Shown here piece after piece: positions 1-11,138 of a stretch of 64,000 nt of DNA. Under the pieces are notes generated by a model. That model made no database searches. It worked only from the letters and a program-made list of their open reading frames with translations, and had not been told where the DNA came from. Within the stretch, counting starts at the first letter, position 1. Every line of letters starts with the position of its first letter. The position numbers were made by a program, and so were the translations under genes. Origin of the DNA: Latrodectus hesperus (Eukaryota > Arthropoda > Arachnida > Araneae > Theridiidae); contig CM075862.1 in NCBI GenBank assembly GCA_037975125.1, positions 41,650,924 to 41,714,923 of the forward strand, in the 5' to 3' direction.

Positions 1-317
1 TTGTGCATACTAATCATGTTTTATTTGTAATAAGATTTCGAAACGATGATTTTTGTTATTCTTTAGGAAAGTTTTAGAACGTAATTTACAATAAATTTAT
101 GAACTCTAAAACTGTAAAAGTCAATTTTCACTATCCAGTGATTAATCGCATTGAGTTTGAATAATAATTCTAAAATTTTATTCGTGATTCTAAATATTAC
201 TATTGTCAAAACAAGATCCCAAAATGCTCTGTATTTCTTTCTTCACAGTTTAGCTTTCAAAGAAAATATTTAATCTTTATTGTTGGAAATAAAGTAATAA
301 TAATTCTTGAGTCACCG
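1..317. other. AT-rich intergenic sequence, left edge
   Basis: I see no coding segment, RNA gene or repeat here. The last bases (305-317) are the left copy of the target-site duplication of the SINE that follows. Confidence 0.6.
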
Positions 318-486
318 GTTTGGTTTGTTTGTCGCTCAACGGTCATTTCTTGCGCACGAGGGCTAATTAGACCGGGACCTACGGTTTAAAGTGGATTCCG
401 AACCTCTACAAACATCCATGCTCAAGGTGGGATCCGAACTCACGAACTGATGTCAAGAGCGCTAACCATTCGGCTGCCAGCTCGGC
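318..486 (-). mobile_element. tRNA-derived SINE, family 1, copy 1
   Basis: On the minus strand the element starts with a tRNA-like head. It has an A-box-like TGGTTAGCGCT and a B-box-like GTTCGGATCCC, followed by an unrelated body. It ends in a short tail rich in CAAACC, which reads GGTTTGG on the plus strand near 318. It is flanked by a perfect 13-bp duplication, TCTTGAGTCACCG, at 305-317 and 487-499. This is the signature of target-primed retroposition. Two more copies of the family lie at 3587-3769 and 21546-21680. SINEs of this type are transcribed by RNA polymerase III from the internal boxes and mobilised by a LINE; which LINE is not evident here. Confidence 0.88.
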
Positions 487-499
487 TCTTGAGTCACCG

Positions 500-1329
500 A
501 TGGACGACTATAACTTACGTTTTATATAATGTCTTCTAGTGATGTCTACCGGCTCTTATTTAAAACAAGCTTCCGAGAATCAATTTTATTTACAGTCAAT
601 TTTAGAGTTGTAGACTATTTATTCTTAGCATTTACTTCGCAATAATTTTGAATTAATAATTCCTTAGAATATAAACGTTTTTTTTATTTTACTATATGTT
701 AATAAATTTTATTTTATTTCTGGAAAGTCATAAAAAATATCAGTAATATGAAGAAATTATGCTATGAAAATAAATAAAAAATTATACTTAAAAATTTAGC
801 TGTATAATATATAGGGAAATCGGACATTAACCCTTCACTAGATAACCCAACCTACATTTTCGATTTATACATAGAGAAGTACAGACGAGCCCGGTCTGTA
901 CCCTGTAAAGTTAATGGGTTTGAAATACACTCCCCTAAAACAGGAAACGCCTCTTAATTTTGAACCATTATCAGGTGACAGGGTCATACCTGAACTAGCA
1001 CCTTCCTCTCTATGTCTACATCACAGCAGATGAAAAATTTTGGACATCTCAAATGGATGTGGACACGTCTCTAACCCATGAAGCATCAGCATACCAGTGT
1101 TGTGGTGAACTCGGTAATTTTCGAAGAATCCCGAGGAAACCCAGATTCGTTTTTTCAAATAATTGAATGACAGAGATAAATTCAAAACAAAATACAATAA
1201 AGCTTAATAATTTATTTTAGTAACTTAATCACAAGAGAAATTTACATTTACAATCAAAACATTCTTGATTAAATAATTGAGATTCTAAAATTATTATTTG
1301 TTTTATGACAATTACACATTAATATCATA
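500..1329. other. Intergenic; unclassified higher-GC stretch at 830-1150
   Basis: Most of this is A/T-rich and featureless. The part from about 830 to 1150 is richer in GC and reads like an old dispersed repeat, but I find no reading frame, terminal repeat or second copy in the window. Confidence 0.4.
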
Positions 1330-1770
1330 ACTGAATTTGACCAGCTTAATGAGGAACGAGAGATCAGACTCACCCCTTTTAGAAGTAACAGTGTGTTGTC
1401 TCCTAACGTCAATGGCATTACCGGCTCAGGATCTCGCTTGGCTTGCTCATCGCTCATGAGCTTTCCCTCTTTTCTCTCTGTCTTTGGTATATCTCCTCAG
1501 ACTCTCGTCCACTCATTTATTTGTCGGACATCTGCAGCTCCATTTTGGAAATTCGAGGCAGGGTTCCTTCTGGAATGTGGTGCTTAGATCGTTTTGGCTT
1601 CTTATTATGCTCAATGAGGACCTAGTCTTCAATTGTGGACTCCTTTTCTATGTCGGGCCTCTCTGGGGCTTCTGTGTGTCTTCTCTGTGTTTTGATGCAG
1701 TTTTTAACTCTTCATAATTTTCGGCTTAGCTCCTCCTCTTTACACCATTGGTTTTCCAAAGTTCTGTAGT
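1330..1770 (-). pseudogene. Possible degraded coding segment, unknown
   Basis: This stretch is less AT-rich than its surroundings. On the minus strand it reads as charged, lysine- and glutamate-rich peptide in alternating frames with stops between them. The longest clean piece (about 1457 back to 1370) begins MSDEQAKRDPEP. It ends next to a splice-donor-like GTGAGT at about 1375. It could be an exon of a decayed gene, a retroelement gag relic, or chance. No family is recognised. Confidence 0.2.
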
Positions 1771-3507
1771 TCCTCCTATACTTCTATGGGATAGGTCAGA
1801 AATCTCTCCCCCTCATTCCCGACTGGTCAGATTTACAAATAATACATATCATAAAACAATATACTTTGCCTGCAATTTCCTCCAGATCACTCATCCCTTC
1901 CGAAAGGAAAAATTTATTCTTTTATTGCACTTGTTTCATTGTGCCAATTTTTATTACATCCTTTCCTTTATATTATTCCCGCTTAGTTTGAAAGGAAAAG
2001 AGGAAACTCTTAAATTTAAAGTGCAATAAAAATACACACACCTATTTTCTCAGGGTTTGGTTATGTCGTATTACACAACGACAACCAGCATATCTTCTCA
2101 ATCATTGCTCGCGTTGCAAATAATGCTTCACTTCGCTGATCATATAGGAAATGGCGAAGCTACCATGCTGAATTGAAATAACTGAGCTCTTACAGTCTCA
2201 ATTGCCTGTAAATATTCACCTAAAATATTGTTTCAATGAAGGAATAAAGGAAGGTTTTATCATTGAATGAGCCCCAATTTTAATCCGTAGGAATAATTAT
2301 TGATCATGCTCACATGTCATCTCAACATAAACAAATTTATATAATTGAAATCTAAAGGCTTAATTTCTGAGATTAAGATGGTATACATTAAAATGTTATT
2401 CGGATATATAAAAACTTTATCAAAAGTAGTTTTGTTCGATGTAGAAAAGGGTACCCCTTAGTTTGGTTTCAAATTTGGCAATAAAATTTAATTTCGGGTA
2501 ACCCTGGTATTTTAAGCACTTTAACTAACATGGTTTCACGGTTGTCATTTTATCATTCACATTTTGGCACCTATCTTGGCATAAAAAATCAAGGAGTACC
2601 CGTAAGTATACTTTTACCGTTATTTTATATAGTTAATTACATTCCCTTGCAATGTGATAAAAGGTTTTTTTAATAAATATCATAATAATGTGCAAATTAT
2701 TTTCACATTCTTTTCTTCAAAGATACAAAAAGAAATTAATATATCAAAATGTAGTACATTTCGTATTGTAAGTAAAATTGCTGAATAGAAATCATGACAT
2801 CTCAGTACATTGTAAAGGTAATATTCGAATTTTTATTAATTTCTTTAGATTTTAATTAATTTCTGCATATTTCTTAACTTTATGAGATAACCATTCTTGG
2901 AATATTAACAACACCGAATATCTTTGCAAATTATTTAACTCCATACCTTCATTAACAGAGCACAACAAACAGGCAGTTGCAAAATTACACAACCTATTTG
3001 ATACATCTTGAATTAAAAAAGTTTATTCATAAGCATTTTATTCGTGATCATGAAAGTGTTCACAGCCAAGATTATCAAATATAAATTTAAAAGTATGTTT
3101 TCATTTTTTAAATTTTTTATAACCAAATTCTCAATACATGTATTGACAACTTGTAGCTTAATTATATTGTAAAGCTTTTGAAACATATCTATATATTTCC
3201 TAAGTAATGGCCAACAGACATCAACGTACAGCAAAAGAACAAATCTGTAAGCATCTGACTCAATTGGACAGTATAGCTCTAGCTACAGCTTCTAGATTAA
3301 AATCTTTTTTTAAAAATTGTGAGTAAATACTGTAACTTTCCTTTATAACTTTAATTAAAGAAAATTAGAGTGAAACTTTGGGAATGTATTATTTCACAAC
3401 TTAAGCTTCCCAGGTGTGTTTTAATTGTTTTTTTATTTCGCAAGTATTCTAAAATACTGCTTAAAAATATGGTATATAATATTATCGCTTAACGAATTAC
3501 AAGGACT
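1771..3507. other. AT-rich intergenic sequence
   Basis: No supported gene. A possible short inverted-repeat element spans about 2449-2607: its outer bases GGGTACCCCTTAG and the reverse of AAGGAGTACCC are roughly complementary. The match is too loose to classify. Confidence 0.5.
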
Positions 3508-3990
3508 CACCATGGCCTAGAAATAAGACACAACTCATTGGAACATGTGTTCCCTGGTTCGATTCCAGCCACAGTTGAACAACGGATTGGTTTGGTTTGG
3601 TTTGTCGCTCAACGGTCATTTTTTGCACACGAGGGCTAATTAGACCGGGACCTACGGCTTAAAGTGGATTCCGAACCACTACAAACATCCATGCCCAAGA
3701 TGGGATTCGAACCCACAAACTGTTGAACCGAAGGCAAGAGCGCTAACCATTCGGCTGTCAGCTCGGCAATTGAACAACGGAAGATGAGTGTTGCATTCCT
3801 GCCTTCAGCATGCATGTCTGTCGAGGTGGATGCTTGAGAGTTTTCCGAGTTTTCTCTGTTGTGACACGTGAATACGACCCATCTTCATTGAAAACCATCC
3901 CGGAAGGCGATACGCGACTTATATTAAAGTAACTTACAATGGCTTACAAGAGTTTGGCTGCCCACTCCGCGGGGTCAAAAGATTATATAT
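3508..3990 (+). mobile_element. tRNA-derived SINE, family 2, copy 1, interrupted by a family-1 SINE
   Basis: The head at 3508-3570 contains a B-box-like GGTTCGATTCC (3556-3566). The body after 3782 includes GATGAGTGTTGCATT, a CTTGAGAGTTTTCC-type motif, and an end resembling TTTGGCTGCC...CGCGGGGT. The same order of motifs recurs at 3996-4275, 19492-19772 and 25100-25325, which defines the family. The element is split at 3587-3769 by a later family-1 SINE. The exact ends are uncertain because no clean target-site duplication was found. Confidence 0.7.
3587..3769 (-). mobile_element. tRNA-derived SINE, family 1, copy 2 (nested)
   Basis: This copy is nearly identical in plan to the one at 318-486, including the tRNA-like head on the minus strand (B-box-like GGTTCGAATCCC region near 3700) and the GGTTTGG-rich tail at its left end. 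The 12-bp duplication TTGAACAACGGA flanks it at 3575-3586 and 3770-3781. Removing it and one duplication copy restores the family-2 SINE, so the insertion order is clear. Confidence 0.9.
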
Positions 3991-3995
3991 ACACA

Positions 3996-4275
3996 GAGCT
4001 CCCATGGCCCAGTGGGAGGACACTTCCTTCGGATCGAAAGGTTTCGGGATCTATTATATCCACTGGTGGAACGATAGAAGTATATTGCGTTTCTGCCTTC
4101 TGCATGAACATCTTAAAACGTGTATGCTTAAGAGTTTTCCTTGATTCCTCCTTTGTGACACATTAATAGTGTCAACTATCATAAAAATTCCTCCCAGAAA
4201 CTATTTGCAGGATAATTATTGAAATGCCTTACACAGCTTTTGGTCATTAGATTGTCCTATACACGGAGTGGAAAA
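3996..4275 (+). mobile_element. tRNA-derived SINE, family 2, copy 2
   Basis: It starts with GAGCTCCCATGGCCCAGTGG, a degenerate tRNA-like A-box region. It then follows the same body as copy 1: GCGTTTCTGCCTTCTGCATG, TTAAGAGTTTTCC, TTTGTGACACATTAATA, and an end near CCTATACACGGAGTGG. It lies directly downstream of copy 1 in the same orientation, so the two form a head-to-tail pair. The short reading frame across it is a by-product. Confidence 0.7.
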
Positions 4276-6160
4276 TAGATTAATTATTTATCCTGCAGAA
4301 TTATATGGGAACAAAATCATATTCCTTGCTATTGCTTATAAAATCACTTAAAAATATTACATCTTCAGGGCTGTTTCTCTTTATTACATATAAATCTTGT
4401 TTTTCTCTTGGGAAACATTTTAAAATTATTTCGCCTCATCATTTTAAAAATGTTTATTTATTGATAACTACATTTTTCTTTTTTAATTTTTCACAAATTA
4501 TCTATTAAATGGCTATTTTAAAATTAACCCTTAAATTTTTAATACAATAAGCATTTTTAACTATTTCAATGAATTTTAATTAGTTTTAAACAAAGGAAAT
4601 GCCATTTTAAGGCAGAAAACTTTTTAATTCGAATGCCAGTTGTGAGATGGGAAATGTTTGTGGACGAGTACTCCAAATTAAAATGTCACGAATGTTTTTA
4701 TCTCTATTACTCAAAAGTAGGTTCATTTTATAATTACTTTGGTATCTACTTCTAAGAAAGAGTTTAATTTTTCCTTCTGTCATAACAACTCTGAAACAGA
4801 AGAAGAAATCACTTGTGTTATATATGTATGTATTCTTTTAAAATGAATGTCTTGATTAAAATAAATTATGTGAAATATCTGTGTTTGTCTTCCAATTCTT
4901 ATTCATTTTATTAAACAATTAAATCGTGCTTCATCATGTGCTAATAACACTTAAATTTTACATCTTTATTCTAATGTATCTCACAATAAAATACTTTCTG
5001 TACTTTTATACATATATTACAGTCTAATTGAATACATTATATTAAGCGACAATTTTAGCAGAGTTTCTGAAAAAATTTAAGTTTTAAGAATAATATTCCT
5101 TATTTGCTCATCAACTTAGATGGTTTATCAAACACTCTCTTGTGTATAACAATTTCTGAATATGTCTTTATAATTTCTAGTATCAAATGTAGATTTTTTT
5201 ACTGATTTCTAATGGGTTTTGAATTTACAACATAAAAAAATTATTTTTCTCTAAAAAATAATATTCTACGCAGATTTTAAGCCCTGAAACAACGTAAACA
5301 TATTTTCTCAAAATGGAAGTTTTACCACTATTAAAAAGCTTTATTAAGAATATGTTGACATTTCAGATTGAAGATTTATTTTAAAAGACGATTTTTTTCA
5401 GTTAAAACATGCTTTTTTTAATTTCTTAAATATGTAATATCTTAAAATCACAACATGCTAATGGTGTCATATTTTTTCAAGAAAATATTTTTCCTTTTTA
5501 TAAACTGAATTTATAACTATGAATTATTATTTATAAAAAGAATATTTCTATACTTTTCTCATTTCTTCCTAAAACAAATGTTTCAGGAAAACAAAGAAAC
5601 TAAAATAAAGCACATTTATGATAATGATAATAATTAATTTAATTTTATTTGTTACATTTTATAATATTGATTACAATAGTCGGACATTTTTAAATACAGA
5701 GACTTTTAAATAGTAATCAATTAATTAAATTTAAATAAAGTCTAAAAAATCTTTATATGAATAAATTGTGAAATTTCAAAATTCAGGTAAAATTTCTCAA
5801 TGACATATGATATGTCATATTTTTGCGAGAAGTCATATGTCATATTTTTGACAGAAGTGCAATAACATGACTTGACATTTGACTAAAACATTCCTTGGAA
5901 TTCCTCTAAAAAATATTCATTCATCCACAACGTTATATCCACACTCGATAAAAATACGCGATGCACCAAGAATAAATCATCCTATTGTTTTGTAATATCG
6001 TACGCGTGAATATTATGATCAAATATTCAAATGATTAAATTTAGTGTCCAATGAATGAACAGTGCGATCTCCAGCGCACCAGAACTGCGCATCCAGCTGA
6101 TATATATAAAGAGCTGTTCTTGAACTGTTAATAATAATTTCTATTGCAATGCGTTTTAAG
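4276..6160. other. AT-rich intergenic sequence
   Basis: No gene or large repeat is supported. At 5800-5850 there is a small imperfect tandem repeat of GTCATATGTCATATTTTTG and a 19-base palindrome ATGACATATGATATGTCAT. The last 300 bases probably hold the eroded left end of the Tc1-like relic that follows. Confidence 0.5.
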
Positions 6161-6895
6161 ATGCCTTACAGCAGAATTCGAGCTCCTTCGAAGCAACTGT
6201 CAGAGTTTGAAAGATGTCGTGTCATTGGATTGAAAGAAACAATTTGAGCAAATCGAGAATCGCTTCTCATATGGGTCGAAGCGATATGGTGATTAGAAAA
6301 TAGTGACAAGACTGGATGTATAATGACAAATTTCAGCGTCATGGTAGTAGCTGTAGACCTAACACTGAAATCGATTTAGAGGACGCAGAGATTGACTAAT
6401 CAGCTTTCATAGCACCCGATTCATCGTTATCAAACGTCAAACGTTCGATCCACATACGCGAATGTCCACCACAATTATTCACATATGGCTGATAAAGCGA
6501 AATCTATGTTCGTACTGACTGTAACATCATCTGCCACTCACACCTGCACACTGTCGAGTCATATTACATTAGTACTTGGTATAGTAATTGTCCATATCGT
6601 ATATACATTGTAACCATATGCAAATGGCTATAGTTGGCATATAACTGTCCACTATAACCATTCACATATAGCTGATAAAGCGAAAAATATGTTCGTACTG
6701 ACTGCTACACCATCTGCCACTCACGTCTGCGCACTGTTGAGCCATTTTATAATAGTACTTGGCTCGTTCAGATCGGAATGATGCTGACTAGTAAAGTATA
6801 ATTATATGACGAATTCCGTTTCCAACTGTGTCCTGACAATCATCGAAGACATTGATACCTGAGAGCTCCCCTGAACCTGACGCCAAGGAGCTTTA
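6161..6895 (+). pseudogene. Tc1-like transposase relic, N-terminal and central part
   Basis: Reading from ATG at 6161, the protein begins MPYSRIRAPSKQLSEFER, the typical start of a Tc1-like transposase with its helix-turn-helix DNA-binding region. Further segments in changing frames match the linker (STTIIH, HHLPLTPAHCR) and the region around the first catalytic aspartate (FRFQLCPDNHRRH near 6810). Many stops and frameshifts make it dead. About 105 bases of the coding sequence are duplicated inside it (6475-6579 and 6656-6762). The missing C-terminal part reappears at 15175-15490, beyond a stack of retrotransposons. Tc1 transposases cut and paste DNA at TA sites. Confidence 0.82.
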
Positions 6896-7389
6896 CCAAT
6901 TTAATGGGAACTGCTTGGACATTTATTTAAAAATGATCAAAAAATTTCATTATAAAATTTTCAACCGTTAAACATGATTACCTTATAATAACTCTTAAAT
7001 TATACAATCAGATTCTGGTTACTTGTAATGATGAAAGCTAGATGACAATATAATAAAGTTAATAATGACTTGTATATAGTTAACAAATAATAATTTGTAG
7101 TTTTGCAAAGTTCATGATTATAATCAAATTTAAAATTTATATATTATGTTCATAAAAGTTTTTGATATTTACAAAGACCTATCCTTATTTAGGTTGTAAA
7201 CATTGTAAAACAAGTAAAGATTTCCTCAGCTTAGCTGTAGAAGAATTCCCAAATAATTTTTCATAGTTTATTAGGATTTCAACTATTTTATTTCATTTCA
7301 CTCTCAATGTACGGTTTCTCAAAATTCTCTTCTTCCAGATAATCTTCCAATTTTCACTTGGGATGGCTAAATGCCTAGATAATGTTAAA

Positions 7390-7744
7390 TAGCTGGTATT
7401 CAAGAAGCCTTGTTTTCCATAGGCGTAGTCTTTAGAATCAGATATGTGGAACTTGTACAAATACTATGGAGATGGGCCATGTCCCGTAAAGAAAAATACC
7501 TTATTCATAGTCCAGTTAAGGGTTTTGTGCTAAGAATTGGTATCATCTTGAGAGCATTTCTTCTAGTTATTCCACTGTCCCATTCTTCCTTCCAACGATC
7601 CATTATCCAACTATTAAGTGGGGTTTTGTATGACAACGTGGTAATGGTAGGACCTGAGAAGAATTACTTGATATTGCAGTCGCTTTTACAAGTCTGTCCG
7701 CTGCTCATTTTCTTCTGTATCTTGATGGGCTGTTACGCAACCAG
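7390..7744 (-). pseudogene. Fragment of a non-LTR retrotransposon ORF2 (region after RNase H)
   Basis: The minus strand encodes, with one frameshift and one stop, a segment typical of the part of a non-LTR ORF2 that follows RNase H. It reads DRWKEEWDSGITRR, then STKPLNWT, then FFTGHGPSP and YLYKFHISDS. Elements of the I/R1/Jockey groups carry this block before a C-terminal zinc knuckle. The fragment ends abruptly at the left LTR of the gypsy element at 7745. The 137-codon plus-strand frame across it is an antisense shadow. Confidence 0.7.
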
Positions 7745-8019
7745 TGTTTGTAGTGGTCCCACCATGAAGGGATATCAATTCGCGGAGGGATATAGAAAGT
7801 GCTTAGTAAGTAGTCTTCTCTAAAAACTTTTCAGACAGTTTCGTCTCCGGAATCGACTGATAAACATCTAAAAACGTTTCAACTGATCAAACGTGTCATG
7901 TTTGTTAAATCTTTTATTTCAGTATTATTTGACGTTTAACTCTTGTAAATATTTAATATTATAATTAAAGTAGTATTTAAGTTACAATTTATTAAATTTT
8001 AATATTGAAACACACTACA
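7745..8019 (+). repeat. Left LTR of a Ty3/gypsy element
   Basis: The LTR starts TGTTTGTAGTGGTCCC and ends CACACTACA, with the usual TG...CA ends. It aligns along its whole length with 9812-9836 plus 14829-15150. Shared blocks include TCAATTCGCGGAGG, CGTCTCCG, CTGATAAACAT, and CTTTTATTTCAGTATTATTTG. It is about 70 bases shorter than the right LTR because it holds one instead of about four copies of a 20-base internal repeat. No target-site duplication pairs its left flank with the right flank of the other LTR. Confidence 0.85.
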
Positions 8020-8036
8020 GTTGGTGACTTTGGCAA
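8020..8036 (+). promoter_or_regulatory. Probable primer-binding site of the gypsy element
   Basis: GTTGGTGACTTTGGC follows the LTR end directly. TTGGTGAC-type sequences in this position are the usual tRNA primer-binding sites of arthropod gypsy elements. The match is by position and pattern; the primer tRNA is not identified. Confidence 0.5.
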
Positions 8037-8108
8037 AATGAACATCAAACATGGGCTTGCAAAATAGCTAATTATTTTTAATATTCTTTTGTATTATCTG
8101 CGAAAAAG

Positions 8109-9645
8109 ATGACCGAAAATAAAGAGTAACAAATCTCCCATGTTGCTGTGAAGCCACTTCGTTTTTATTCGAAAAAAGTTTTCACCATCTCAACGTAATT
8201 ACAGTGGATATGATAGAGAGCTGTTGGGTGCACGCATGGTTGTTAAGTATTTTAGGCATATGGCAGAAGGTCTCCCATTCATCATCTTCAACGACCATAA
8301 GCCACTTATATTCGCTTTTAAACAAAAAAGAGAACAAATTCTCTCCAAGATTTTTATATATAAAAAGAGTCATTTGGATTACATTAACCAGTTTACAACG
8401 AATTTTCAACACATGAAATTAATTGACAATGTGGTTGATGATGCACTTTCTGAGATAAGCATAGCTACCATTGAAACACCATCTTGCATTGATTTTCAGA
8501 AAATGGCCATCAACCAGAAAAACGACAAAGAGCTGTCTGAAATTTTATCACATCCAGATAAAACATCTCTAATATTTCAACTTTTTATAATGGCAGCTCC
8601 TACCATTGAATTGTATTGTGATGTAGCTTCCAAAAGAATTTGACCATTTGTACCCGAAGTAGATAGAAAAAAGATATTTTCCATTCTGCATTCTGTTTCA
8701 CATCCTGGAATTAAGGCTACCATCAACTTAGTGAAGGACCTATATGTATGGCCTAGAATGAAATAGCGGATGTCAGAGCATTGGCACACCAATGTTTAGC
8801 CTGCAAACGTTCAAAGATCACACAAAGCAAGAAAGGAACATTTATTCCCCCAAATGCATGTGCATATAGATATTCCTTCAGAGGGATTTCAGAACTGTCT
8901 CACATGTGTCGATCATTTTTTAAAGTGGCCTACAAGCCTACCCACTAGTGGATATATCAGCAAGATCTGTTGCATCGATTTTCCATGCCGGATAGATTTT
9001 CAGGTTTGGACCTCCCTTACGAATCACGGGAGATCAAGGTACAAATTTGAAACATCATTGCTTGTGTGTGAAATTCTGACTAAATTTAATATCGAACAAG
9101 CCCTTAACACCTAGCCGGAAATAGAAAAGTAGAGAGATTGCACAGACACCTCAAGGCAGCAATCAGGAATTTCTGTACAGATCATTAGAGTACAATTTTT
9201 CCTACTATCCTCCTAGGCATCAGGGACGCGTGGAAAGAGGAATTGCAATCAACAGCAGCAGAAATTCTGTATAGAAATCCAGTTCAATTGCTTGGTGAAT
9301 TTTTAAATTCTTTGCCTGATACAGTGATCCCAATACTTTTATAGGAAAACTATGGAAGAAAAAACCATGGAAAACCTGATACTTTAGAAGACTATACAGG
9401 ACTTGTTACCGCTGGTTCCTAAACAACAGAGATATCAACCAGTATTCATAAGAAAGACCTGTTAACATGCAATCACGTATTCTTCATAACTGAAATCATT
9501 AAAAAGGGCTTACGGCCACACCTTATAAAGGCCAATTTCAAGTTCTGAGCTGAAATGGTAAAGTTTTTAACTGCTTGTCCATGGTCTGCAGATTACAGTC
9601 AACACATACTACCTAAAACCTGCCTACATTGCCAAAGATGAAGAA
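8109..9645 (+). pseudogene. Ty3/gypsy gag-pol relic (RNase H and integrase)
   Basis: A possible gag start (ATG at 8109) is followed after a few codons by a jump into pol, so most of gag, protease and reverse transcriptase appear deleted. From about 8145 the frame, with frameshifts, gives RNase H (SGYDRELLGA, then NDHKPLIFAF where TDHKPL is usual). Integrase follows: a zinc-finger part (HSVSHPGIKAT ... CLACKRS), a core with an ITGDQGTN-type block near 9020, AAEILYRNP near 9270, and a C-terminal block YYLKPAYIAKDEE near 9603-9640. Integrase would insert the cDNA copy. Multiple stops make this copy defective. Confidence 0.85.
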
Positions 9646-9811
9646 AACACATTTTTTTAACTAAGTAAGTGCTACTAAAGTCGATTCGAGATGAAACACC
9701 TACATCTCCAATTTCATATGTTATTCCGACATCAAAAATAACACGTTCAGAATGACATGTTCATTTTAACAGAAAATACCTGTAAGAAAAACTCTCACTA
9801 AAGCAGGTGAA

Positions 9812-9836
9812 TGTTACTGTAGTAATCCCACCGCAA
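9812..9836 (+). repeat. Right LTR of the gypsy element, first piece
   Basis: TGTTACTGTAGTAATCCCACC matches the first bases of the left LTR. It is preceded by purine-rich AAAGCAGGTGAA, a plausible polypurine tract. The LTR is cut after base 9836 by a non-LTR insertion and resumes at 14829. Bases 9824-9836 (AATCCCACCGCAA) are the left target-site duplication of that insertion. Confidence 0.85.
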
Positions 9837-10148
9837 CCTGGAACCAGGGGGTATGCGTACCCTTCTGGGGCTTGAGCTAGCCACCAGGCGTGTCAGTAGT
9901 TGGTAGATAACTGAACGTCTTGTAGGAATGACAGGATAGCCTTGAATATTGAATAAGAGGCCGCGAACCAGCTCCCGTAAGCCCTGGTGTTATGCGTTCC
10001 GTGCCTAGGGCTAATTGGCACCGCGGTATTGGTGTCTTAACGGAGCCTCTAGTTGCCTGGCGAACTTCTAGAGTAAATTGCCTTGCCCAGTAACTCAGGC
10101 AATGCTGGGTGGACTGTCATATTACCTGAGCTTATTTACTGTTATTAT
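9837..10148 (+). promoter_or_regulatory. 5' leader of the non-LTR element
   Basis: This untranslated leader should contain the internal RNA polymerase II promoter that such elements carry. I see no TATA box. The stretch is GC-rich relative to the window. The frame of ORF1 stays open upstream to a TTG at 10083, but the first ATG in that frame is at 10149. Confidence 0.55.
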
Positions 10149-11138
10149 ATGGCTGAAAAGACATTTAAAATAACAAACATTTCTGCTTTTGCAGGAGAAA
10201 CTTCTGAAGCAGACCTTTCTGAAAAAGACAAGGGAACTCAGAGACAATCTAATGAAGGGGTAGCAATGAAACCTTCACAGGAGGTAGAAATGACCTCCAA
10301 ACCATCTTCTTCTGGTGAGAGTCAGGAAGCTATCTCTAGCATGACTGACTCTCTGACCAGAATCAAGCTTAAAAAGAGAATATCTGGTGCACAGAAAAAG
10401 AGGCTGGTGAAGGAGCGCAAAATCGCTGAGGGGACTTGGGTTGAAAAACCCAAGGCAACCGAAGGCGAGAAGCGTCCTGCCAATCGGATGAACCAGGGCA
10501 AGGTCGGAAAGGCTGCCAAGAGAGAAGGACCTGAGGGATTTACTTACAGAGCGGCTCTCACTGCGATCAAGATGGCCGTGCTCTTAGAAGGTCATCCGAA
10601 AAAATGGTTAACAGAGAAACAGGACTATGACCTGGAACTCTTGTTAACCAGGAAAACAGGAAGGAATGAGGAGGGCTTTGCCCCAACCTTCCTATCCTGT
10701 AAACTTGAAAACGGGGCTCTTATTATCAATTGTGCAGATCTGGAGAGCTCAAAGTGGCTGGAACAAAATTTCAATGATATAAGCCATTGGCAAGAACATA
10801 AACTCTTGGTGGGTGAGGCAAGGAAACTTGTCAGAACCACCAAGATAATTGCAAAACTGCCAAAAATCTGTAATGAACTGGAACCTAAAGAGCTCCTGAG
10901 AAAAATCGAGGCTCAGAACGGTGGGGTCACTCCATTGGAGTGGAACGTTCTTAACATTAAGAACGACCCATCTGGGCGGACCATCGTTCTTAGTGTGCCT
11001 GAATTAGATGCTGCCACACTTCGTGTAAGGGGATATAGGTTTCATATTGGACTTCACCATGTGCAGGCTAAAGTACTTGATAAACCTGCTCCTGCTGATG
11101 GGGGTGAAGGTAGTTCAAGCCAACCTCCACCACAGTAG
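10149..11138 (+). CDS. Non-LTR retrotransposon ORF1 protein
   Basis: An uninterrupted 329-codon frame starts at the first in-frame ATG (MAEKTFKITN). ORF1 proteins bind the element RNA and act as nucleic-acid chaperones. The N-terminal third is rich in serine, glutamate and lysine and looks disordered. A strongly basic patch (KKRISGAQKKRLVKERK) sits near residues 74-90. The C-terminal half (about residues 180-310) resembles the insect DUF4780 type found in mobile-element ORF1 proteins: CKLENGALIINCADL, SSKWLEQ, then LLVGEA and KIIAKLPK. No CCHC knuckles are seen. It ends in a low-complexity GGEGSSSQPPPQ tail, and its last 41 bases overlap the start of ORF2 in another frame. Confidence 0.85.
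   Translation: MAEKTFKITNISAFAGETSEADLSEKDKGTQRQSNEGVAMKPSQEVEMTSKPSSSGESQEAISSMTDSLTRIKLKKRISGAQKKRLVKERKIAEGTWVEKPKATEGEKRPANRMNQGKVGKAAKREGPEGFTYRAALTAIKMAVLLEGHPKKWLTEKQDYDLELLLTRKTGRNEEGFAPTFLSCKLENGALIINCADLESSKWLEQNFNDISHWQEHKLLVGEARKLVRTTKIIAKLPKICNELEPKELLRKIEAQNGGVTPLEWNVLNIKNDPSGRTIVLSVPELDAATLRVRGYRFHIGLHHVQAKVLDKPAPADGGEGSSSQPPPQ

Noticed and set aside
7410..7823. 137-codon hydrophobic plus-strand frame that could look like a membrane protein
   Set aside because: It begins at TTG, is antisense to a recognisable LINE ORF2 fragment, and runs across the start of the gypsy LTR.
10083..10148. ORF1 start upstream at 10083
   Set aside because: The codon there is TTG and the peptide before ATG 10149 is not of ORF1 type; the first ATG in frame is preferred.
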